NCBI RefSeq assembly: GCF_008253865.1
Contig: NZ_CP042331.1
Span: forward strand, 62,001 to 126,000
From: Bosea sp. F3-2
GTDB lineage: Bacteria; Pseudomonadota; Alphaproteobacteria; Rhizobiales; Beijerinckiaceae
Direction: 5' to 3'
DNA length: 64,000 nt
The position numbers were made by a program, and so were the translations under genes. Below, in pieces: positions 58,549 to 64,000 of this stretch (its first letter is position 1; each line of letters starts with the position of its first letter). The notes under the pieces are model-generated. The model was not told the origin of the DNA. It made no database searches and was given only the letters and a program-made list of their open reading frames with translations.

Positions 58549-59450
58549 GCCGCACCCTCCACCGAACGGGCGAGCCATTCCACGATTTCGCCCCGGCGGG
58601 CATGGGCGCCGGGGCCGATGGCCGGCGTGAGCGTCAGCCGGTCAGGCGTCGGCATGGCCTGCGCGAAAGGCGCGACGAGCCGCCCGCTCGCCAGATGAGG
58701 GGCGACGAGGCTCATCCGGCCCATCAGCACACCGGAACCTGAGAGAGCGGCCTCCAGCGCCAGGCTGTAGAGCGAGAAGGCTGGGCCGCGCCCGGCGTCG
58801 ATCCGCGCCTCCGGCAGCGCGAAAGCGAACCAGCGCGTCCAGTCGCTGCGCCAGACGGCGTCGTGCAGCAGCGTCTGCCGAGCTAGATCGGTGGCGGAGG
58901 TGATCTGGCGGGCGAGGGCCGGGGCGCAGACCGGCAAGATGGCGTCATCGCCCAGTTGGAGAGCGCCCCCCTCCGCCGCTTCCCGGTAGAACAGCGAGAG
59001 ATCATAAGGCTCCCGGCGCGGATCGGGCGGCTCCTCCATCGCAGCGAGCGAGATCTGCAGGCCCGGGAAGGCCTGCTGCAGCGCCGGCAGGCGCGGCGAG
59101 AGCCAGAGCTGGGCGAGACAGGGCAGGGCGGCGATGGCGAGCGGGCGGTGCGGCTCGGCCTCGCGCAGGGCCTGGACGGCCTGGCCGAGCATGTCGAAGC
59201 CGCGCGTCAGCCGCGGCAGCGCCTCGCGCGCCGCATCCGTCAGGGCGACGCCCTGCGCCAGCCGGCGGAAGACCGGAAAGCCGAGCGTCGCTTCGAACTG
59301 CCGGATCTGCTGAGTCACGGCGCCAGCGGTGACGCCGAGTTCGTCCGCAGCCTTGGTGAAGCTCTCCAGCCGCGCCGCCGCCTCGAAGGCACGTAGCGCG
59401 TTGAGCGAGGGCAGACGTGGGCGGGGCGGCTTGACGGGCACGGCGGGCAT
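58539..59450 (-). CDS. LysR-family transcriptional regulator
   Basis: A 303-aa LysR regulator. The N-terminal helix-turn-helix covers about residues 14-60 (LNALRAFEAAARLESFTKAA, DELGVTAGAVTQQIRQFEAT). The effector-binding domain follows (PLAIAALPCLAQLWLSPRLP and VLMGRMSLVAPHLASGRL). It resembles the GcvA-type branch. It starts at ATG 59450 and diverges from the SHMT-like gene at 59561 across a perfect T-N11-A palindrome, so it likely controls that gene. The effector is unknown. Convergent overlap with cysE. Confidence 0.93.
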   Translation of the reverse strand: MPAVPVKPPRPRLPSLNALRAFEAAARLESFTKAADELGVTAGAVTQQIRQFEATLGFPVFRRLAQGVALTDAAREALPRLTRGFDMLGQAVQALREAEPHRPLAIAALPCLAQLWLSPRLPALQQAFPGLQISLAAMEEPPDPRREPYDLSLFYREAAEGGALQLGDDAILPVCAPALARQITSATDLARQTLLHDAVWRSDWTRWFAFALPEARIDAGRGPAFSLYSLALEAALSGSGVLMGRMSLVAPHLASGRLVAPFAQAMPTPDRLTLTPAIGPGAHARRGEIVEWLARSVEGAAQI

Positions 59451-59460
59451 CCGGTTCGAG

Positions 59461-59477
59461 GCTGAGATTTTCTCAGC
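59461..59477. promoter_or_regulatory. LysR-type T-N11-A operator
   Basis: GCTGAGA-TTT-TCTCAGC is a perfect 7-bp inverted repeat whose core is T-N11-A, the classic LysR recognition box. It lies 11 bases upstream of the LysR start and 84 bases upstream of the divergent SHMT-like gene. This fits autoregulation and activation of the neighbour. Confidence 0.8.
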
Positions 59478-59560
59478 CTGCGAGCGAGGAATACTCGTTT
59501 GCGCGCGGCGCGGCAAACCGCTGTTATGCCGGGAACCAGCGAGAGCGGAGGGACGGCAGC

Positions 59561-60883
59561 ATGACGGCATTGGGCAGGCGCGATTGGGTGCCGCAGGCGA
59601 GCGAGGACTATGTGCTCAAGATCGCAGGTGAGACGGCGAGCCAGCCGCTCGACGCGATCGCGGCGCGGATCGACGCGCTCGCAGCCGAGAACCGCACCAT
59701 CCATGAGCGCGACTGCGTCAATTTGAACCCCGCCACCAATGTCATGAACCCGAAGGCTGAGGCGCTGCTTTCGGCCGGGATCGGGGCGCGGCCCTCGCTC
59801 GGCTATCCCGGCGACAAATACGAGATGGGGCTGGAGGCGATCGAGCAGATCGAGATCATCGCCGCCGAACTCGCGGCCGAGGTCTTCGGCGCAAAATATG
59901 CCGAGATCCGCGTGCCCTCCGGCGCGATCGCCAATCTCTACGCCTTCATGGTCGCAGCCAAGGCTGGCGACTGCATCATCGCGCCGCCGGGCGAGATCGG
60001 CGGCCACGTCACCCATCACGGCGCGGGCGCCGCCGGGCTCTATGGCATCGTTACCCATCCGGCGCCGATCGACCCGGTGAACTACACGGTCGATGTCGAG
60101 AAGCTGCGGGCGGATGCGCTCAGGCTCCGGCCGAAGCTGATCTCGATCGGCGGCAGCCTCAACCTCTTCCCGCACCCGATCCGCGAGATCCGCGCCATCG
60201 CCGACGAGGTCGGTGCGCTCGTGCTGTTCGACGCGGCGCATATGTCCGGCATGATCGCCGGCCATGGCTGGCAGCAGCCGCTGGAGGAGGGCGCTCACCT
60301 GATGACGATGAGCACCTACAAGAGTCTTGGCGGGCCGCCGGCGGGACTGATCGTGACCAACGATGCGGAGATTGCGAAAAAGCTCGACGCCATCGCCTAT
60401 CCCGGCCTCACCGCCAATTTCGACGCGGCGAAATCGGCCTCGCTCGCGGTCTCGCTGCTCGACTGGAAGGCGCATGGCCGTGCCTATGCGCAGGAGATGG
60501 CGAGGACCGCGAAGGCGCTGGCCGAAGCGCTCACTGAGCGGCAGGTGCCGGTCTTCGCCCGCGACCGCGGCATGACGACCTCGCATCAGTTTGCGATCGA
60601 GGCCGCGGCCTATGGCGGCGGGCAGGCGGCCGCGAAGACGCTGCGCGCGGTCAACATCCTGTCCTGCGGCATCGGCCTGCCGCTGCCGGCGCTCGCGGGG
60701 GACGTCAACGGGCTCAGGCTCGGCACGCCCGAGATCGTGCGCTTCGGCATGACCGCGGCCGATATGCCGGAGCTGGCGGGCTATATCGCGGAAGGCCTCA
60801 ATGGCTCACGTTCGGCCGCGGCCATAGCCAGAGACGTGACTGCTTTCCGCGGACGATTCCGGGAACTGCATTTCATGCGCTAA
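59561..60883 (+). CDS. SHMT-like PLP enzyme (serine/alpha-methylserine aldolase- or hydroxymethyltransferase-type)
   Basis: A 440-aa fold-type I PLP enzyme homologous to serine hydroxymethyltransferase. LNPATNVMNPKAEALLSAGI, PSLGYPGDKYEMGLEAIEQI and FDAAHMSGMIAGHGW (the PLP-stacking His and Asp) are seen. The Schiff-base lysine is K254 in MSTYKSLGGPPAG, where canonical SHMT has THKTLRGPR. This deviation, plus LysR control, suggests a specialised SHMT such as an alpha-methylserine aldolase or hydroxymethyltransferase. SHMT-type enzymes of that kind have been described from Bosea as far as I recall. Full length. Confidence 0.85.
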   Translation: MTALGRRDWVPQASEDYVLKIAGETASQPLDAIAARIDALAAENRTIHERDCVNLNPATNVMNPKAEALLSAGIGARPSLGYPGDKYEMGLEAIEQIEIIAAELAAEVFGAKYAEIRVPSGAIANLYAFMVAAKAGDCIIAPPGEIGGHVTHHGAGAAGLYGIVTHPAPIDPVNYTVDVEKLRADALRLRPKLISIGGSLNLFPHPIREIRAIADEVGALVLFDAAHMSGMIAGHGWQQPLEEGAHLMTMSTYKSLGGPPAGLIVTNDAEIAKKLDAIAYPGLTANFDAAKSASLAVSLLDWKAHGRAYAQEMARTAKALAEALTERQVPVFARDRGMTTSHQFAIEAAAYGGGQAAAKTLRAVNILSCGIGLPLPALAGDVNGLRLGTPEIVRFGMTAADMPELAGYIAEGLNGSRSAAAIARDVTAFRGRFRELHFMR

Positions 60884-60907
60884 GATGAGTTCCGGAGGCA
60901 GGAGCTC

Positions 60908-61405
60908 ATGAGCATCGACATCAGGCTCGAGCGGCCGGGCGACGAGGCCGAAATCGCGGAGGTCACGGCGACGGCCTTCGCCAAGGCGCAGCACAGCAGC
61001 GGCACGGAGGCGGCGATCGTCTCCGGCCTGCGCGCGGCGGGGGCGCTGAGCCTTTCGCTCGTCGCCGTCGAGAGCGGTGGTGTCATCGGCCATGTCGCGT
61101 TCTCGCCGATCGAGATCGCAGAGGCGATGGGCGCCTGGTACGGGCTCGGGCCAGTCTCGGTCTTGCCCCTGCGGCAGCGTCGCGGGATCGGCGGAGCGCT
61201 GATCGAGGAAGGGCTCGCCCAGTTGCGCGCGAGCGGCGCGGCCGGCGTCGTGGTGCTGGGCGATCCGGCCTTCTACCATCGCTTCGGTTTTGCCAGCGAT
61301 GGCGGGCTGCGGTTCGGCGATGTCCCGCCAGCCCAGCTGCAATGGCTGGCCTTCAAGGCGGTGACGCCGCGCGGCGAGGTGCGTTACCACCCGGCCTTCG
61401 GCTGA
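60908..61405 (+). CDS. GNAT-family N-acetyltransferase
   Basis: A 165-aa GNAT protein. The acetyl-CoA-binding motif QRRGIGGALIEEGLAQLRAS is clear, followed by GVVVLGDPAFYHRFGFASDG, typical of the YhbS-like subgroup. The substrate (amine or protein) is unknown. It starts 25 bases after the SHMT-like gene and may be co-transcribed with it. Complete. Confidence 0.9.
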   Translation: MSIDIRLERPGDEAEIAEVTATAFAKAQHSSGTEAAIVSGLRAAGALSLSLVAVESGGVIGHVAFSPIEIAEAMGAWYGLGPVSVLPLRQRRGIGGALIEEGLAQLRASGAAGVVVLGDPAFYHRFGFASDGGLRFGDVPPAQLQWLAFKAVTPRGEVRYHPAFG

Positions 61406-61426
61406 AGACGGCCTTGCCGTGCAGCC

Positions 61427-61768
61427 TCAGGAGTCGCCGGCTGGCGCGAAGAAGCAAAGCAATTCGCCCGCATCGTTGATGCAGAGATGCCAATGCCCGT
61501 CCGGCGACGGAGTGGCCTTGTCATAAGGGATTTCGAGCCTCAGGGTCGTGCGACGCTCCTTCGGCCACATCGGATGCTCGCCGGGCCGGACAATTACGGT
61601 GAAGCCGCCACGGATTTCTCGCACGGCCTCGGGCTCAAGCGGCGCGCAGTCGGCGCCGGAGCAGCAGTAGAACGGATAGTCCCAGCGGCTTGGCGCCTGA
61701 TGGGGGAGTGCGCGCGTCGCTCCCACGGCAAGCAAAGCCGCCACGGCGAATGAAGCGATCACACGCAT
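61427..61768 (-). CDS. Small secreted protein with conserved cysteines
   Basis: A 113-aa protein with a Sec signal (MRVIASFAVAALLAVGATRA) and a mature part carrying YPFYCCSGADCAPLEPEAVR and HWHLCINDAGELLCFFAP. The paired cysteines suggest disulfides in the periplasm. It resembles a small uncharacterised rhizobial family; no function is known. Convergent with the GNAT gene, 22 bases apart. Confidence 0.75.
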   Translation of the reverse strand: MRVIASFAVAALLAVGATRALPHQAPSRWDYPFYCCSGADCAPLEPEAVREIRGGFTVIVRPGEHPMWPKERRTTLRLEIPYDKATPSPDGHWHLCINDAGELLCFFAPAGDS

Positions 61769-61900
61769 CGGCCGGCCCTCACAATTAAAATGCGGCGCAA
61801 AGGCGGCGAATGCGTGGCGGGGGGCGCGGCGAGATGCGTTATTCCGGGACGCGGCGAACGCCCCTGTCCAGGGTCTCGTATCGAGAACGCGGGGGCGCCG

Positions 61901-63280
61901 TCAGACCTCTTTGACCGCTCCATAGCGCGCCAGCATCTCGGCGCGCATCTCCTCCTCGCCGACCACGCGGCCGCCGCCGAGGCGGACGGAGCGCACGGCG
62001 CCGGTCTCGTCGCGCTGGAGTTCCGCCATCTCGCCCGGACTGCTGAAGCCCGAAGCGCGGGTGACGCGGCCGCGATCGGGCGCTTCCAGCGTGATCTCGG
62101 GGGCGTCGAGGAAGGGCGTGAGCAGCGCCGGGGCGGTAACGAGCACCTGCTTCCCGACCGGGACAAGGTCGTTCGCACCCCAGATGCTCCACCAGCGGCC
62201 GACCCAATCCCGCGCTTCCGCCGGTGGCGCGCCGCGCTCGGCGAAGGTCTTGAGGATATGGACGACGCCGTCCAGCCAGGGATGGGCGAGGCCGTCGATG
62301 GCGTTGGTCAGCACTGTGACGGTGAGGTCCTGCTCGCGGAAGACGCAGGTGCGGGTGATGAAGCCCTGAAAGCCGCCGGAATGCCCGAACCAGCGCCAGG
62401 CGCCTTCGCCGCCGGAGATGGTGCCGAGGCCGTAATGGCGCCCGAGGCTTGCTTCGTCGTCCGGCCAGAGGCGCCGCGTCATCTCCCGGCGGCTGAGGGC
62501 TGAGAGGATGCTGGTCGCGGCCTTCGGCGAGAGCTGCGCGAAATAGCGCGCGACATCGGCGGCCGTGGCGACGAAGCCGGCGGCCGAGGTCATGGCGTGG
62601 CCGGGATTGTCGGCCGGGATGACGACGCGCCGGCCGAGCGGCTGGATGCCGCTATGACCCTTCGCCATCGGGCGGTGGCCCCAGAGCTCGATATCGGCCT
62701 TGGTTTCGAGCAGCCCGACCTTGGCGATGACCTCGTCGGTGATCCATTCGCTGTAGCTCAGCCCCGTAACGGCCTCGATGACGAGGCCGAGCAGGGCGAA
62801 GCCGTGATTGGAGTATTTGAAGCGCTGCGAGCCGGGGTAGACCGGCGCCACGGCGAGGTCGGCGAGCAGCTCCGCCTTGCTGCAATAGGGCTTGCGGTCG
62901 AGGAACTGGCCGCTGTCCGGCCCGTCGCGGGTGAGGCCGGCGCTGTTGGAGAGCACCTGCTCGATGGTGACGGCGGCGATCTCGGGATGGAGCCCGTCGA
63001 TGAAGCGGCCGACCTTGTCGTCGAGCCGCAGCCGGCCGTCCTCGACCAGGCGCAGGATGCCGGCCGAGGTGAAGCTCTTGGAATGGGAGGCGATGCGGAA
63101 GCCGTGTCGCGGCGTCAGCGCTTCGCCGGTTGCGAGGTTCGCGCTGCCGAAGGCGGCTTCGAGCACGATGTCCGTGCCGCTCGCGATCGCGACGGCGCAG
63201 CCGGGCTGGTCATGGTGGCGGCGCTGGAAATCGAGCCAGCTCGCGACATAGGCGAGGGCGGGGGCAAGCCATGGCTTCAT
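61901..63280 (-). CDS. Serine hydrolase of the beta-lactamase/PBP4* family
   Basis: A 459-aa serine hydrolase. The SxxK motif is S65-HSK (FRIASHSKSFTSAGILRLVE). The YxN-like motif is in FKYSNHGFALLGLVIEAVTG, and a third H/KTG-type element may be the HSGGFQGF stretch near residue 290. The C-terminal extension (about residues 350-459) is family-specific. Relatives include esterases and D-aminopeptidases, so antibiotic resistance is not implied. No clear signal peptide. The start at 63280 begins MKPWLAPALA. Confidence 0.88.
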   Translation of the reverse strand: MKPWLAPALAYVASWLDFQRRHHDQPGCAVAIASGTDIVLEAAFGSANLATGEALTPRHGFRIASHSKSFTSAGILRLVEDGRLRLDDKVGRFIDGLHPEIAAVTIEQVLSNSAGLTRDGPDSGQFLDRKPYCSKAELLADLAVAPVYPGSQRFKYSNHGFALLGLVIEAVTGLSYSEWITDEVIAKVGLLETKADIELWGHRPMAKGHSGIQPLGRRVVIPADNPGHAMTSAAGFVATAADVARYFAQLSPKAATSILSALSRREMTRRLWPDDEASLGRHYGLGTISGGEGAWRWFGHSGGFQGFITRTCVFREQDLTVTVLTNAIDGLAHPWLDGVVHILKTFAERGAPPAEARDWVGRWWSIWGANDLVPVGKQVLVTAPALLTPFLDAPEITLEAPDRGRVTRASGFSSPGEMAELQRDETGAVRSVRLGGGRVVGEEEMRAEMLARYGAVKEV

Positions 63281-63446
63281 CGGTCGGCATCCGTCACGGT
63301 TGCAGCACGGCGCCAGCATCGCACGATTCCGCCGGCGGCCGGCAAGCCGTGGAGATGTGGGGCGGGCATGTCCGGGGCGGCGGCTTTCGCTTGCCCTTCA
63401 CGGCCTGCCGTGGCATCGCTCCCGGCCAATCGAAAGGACCCTGATC

Positions 63447-63659
63447 GTGGACAAGAAAGAACTCGCCAAGCTCGAAGCCTATCTGCGCCGCACCTTCAAC
63501 AATCACGCGATCAGCGTGCGCGCCCGGATGAAGAAGACCGACTCGGCCGAGGTCTATCTGGGCGAGGAGTTCATCGGCATCATCCATGTCGACGACGAGG
63601 ATGGCGACCGCTCCTTCAACTTCACCATGGCGATCCTCGACGTCGATCTCGAGGATTGA
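63447..63659 (+). CDS. DUF3126-family protein
   Basis: A 70-aa protein of the DUF3126 family: KKELAKLEAYLRRTFNNHAI then GEEFIGIIHVDDEDGDRSF and MAILDVDLED. It is short, soluble and conserved in alphaproteobacteria; the role is unknown. The start is GTG 63447; the open frame further upstream has no homology. Divergent from the serine hydrolase gene. Confidence 0.9.
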   Translation: MDKKELAKLEAYLRRTFNNHAISVRARMKKTDSAEVYLGEEFIGIIHVDDEDGDRSFNFTMAILDVDLED

Positions 63660-63668
63660 GAGCCCACG

Positions 63669-63813
63669 CCGTCATGCTCGGGCTCGACCCGAGCATCTCG
63701 GGGCAGGTAGGGTGCTTCCCCGGCCTGATATTGGCCTGAGATTCTCGGGTCCGCGCGGAGTTTATCCTTGGGCCGACCGACGGTCGGACCTGAGGCTTCG
63801 CCCGAGAATGACG
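63669..63813. repeat. Palindromic repeat (family 5, long form)
   Basis: CGTCATGCTCGGGCTCGA/CCCGAGCATCTC hairpin, a middle part with GGAGTTTATCCTTGGGCCGA (also found inverted near 41781-41800), and GCCCGAGAATGACG as the closing arm. It follows the DUF3126 gene by 10 bases. Confidence 0.85.
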
Positions 63814-63823
63814 ACCGCTAGCC

Positions 63824-64000
63824 CTACCGGATCAGCCCGTCGAGCGTCTGCCGCACGCCGCCGAGCATCAGCGCCCAGTCGGCGATGATGCTGCGCGGGA
63901 AGCGGATGTTCACATCCATGCCGCGATGCTGGAAGGTGATGCGGCAGGGCTCGTCGAGATGGGCGGCGGTCTCGATCGGGCAGCGGGCGGCGAAGCCCTT
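63824..64000 (-). CDS. C-terminal part of an uncharacterised protein (continues beyond window)
   Basis: An open minus-strand frame of 58 codons runs from the window end to TAG at 63824. It encodes CPIETAAHLDEPCRITFQHR, then GMDVNIRFPRSIIADWALML and GGVRQTLDGLIR at the C-terminus. Its codon usage is typical for the genome and no frame on the other strand is better. No family is recognised from this fragment. Confidence 0.55.
   Translation of the reverse strand, partial: KGFAARCPIETAAHLDEPCRITFQHRGMDVNIRFPRSIIADWALMLGGVRQTLDGLIR

Noticed and set aside
61901..63280. Antibiotic beta-lactamase
   Set aside because: The SxxK and Y-x-N-like motifs fit the larger esterase/PBP4* group and there is no typical class C layout or clear signal peptide.

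Overview
The window reads as chromosomal DNA of a high-GC alphaproteobacterium of the order Hyphomicrobiales (Rhizobiales), most like Bosea or a close relative. This rests on strong G/C third-position bias, on small families typical of that order (DUF6867, DUF3126, Usg, BcsS, ExoD, DUF1190) and on typical gene neighbourhoods. The genus is an inference from gene content, not from a marker gene. No phage, plasmid, CRISPR array or intact transposase gene was seen. Housekeeping genes are mixed with dense small palindromic intergenic repeats.

Layout, left to right. 1-4.6 kb: end of rpe, purB, a small hydrolase, a methyltransferase, and an AT-richer pair (aminoglycoside-phosphotransferase-like kinase and VOC protein). 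4.7-10.5 kb: a complete branched-chain amino-acid-type ABC importer on the minus strand (livH-livM-livG-livF, terminator, DUF6867 gene, livK). 10.9-14 kb: a FAD amino-acid oxidoreductase plus cupin, divergent from a GntR/FCD regulator across a perfect palindromic operator, then a RutF-like flavin reductase. 14.1-28 kb: a form II carbon-monoxide-dehydrogenase-like molybdenum hydroxylase locus (coxG, coxS-coxL-coxM, MoxR ATPase, CoxE, two half-size XdhC proteins, and a molybdopterin-binding/nucleotidyltransferase fusion). A globin-coupled chemoreceptor, a LysE exporter and a lipase-like hydrolase are embedded in it. 28.3-32.6 kb: BcsS, Usg, ExoD and a GGDEF-EAL protein (cell surface and c-di-GMP). 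32.7-37.1 kb: the four-gene Anbu system (ATP-grasp, alpha-E, transglutaminase-like, Anbu peptidase). 37.3-44.7 kb: DUF488, radC, map, a truncated HD-GYP remnant, an FkbM methyltransferase, a CinA-like protein, gpt, an EamA transporter and a DUF1330/DUF2239 pair with a twin operator. 44.9-50.3 kb: a divergent PEP-carboxylase homologue, an acyl-CoA/ACP-synthetase-like ligase, a DUF1190 protein and tRNA-Leu(UAA). 50.4-64 kb: mixed metabolic genes, including a CNNM/CorC protein, a FAD monooxygenase, cysE, and a LysR regulator divergent from an SHMT-like enzyme across a perfect T-N11-A box.

The most interesting items are these. (1) The Anbu operon has a transglutaminase-like protein that appears to lack its catalytic cysteine. 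It is also invaded by a 270-bp MITE-like element lying 3 bp from that gene's start codon and by a second palindromic repeat. (2) The form II CODH-like locus contains a globin-coupled chemoreceptor whose sensor appears to lack the haem-binding proximal histidine. (3) The PEP-carboxylase homologue deviates in several catalytic motifs. (4) Several families of palindromic repeats sit against gene ends, and in three genes they supply the stop codon.
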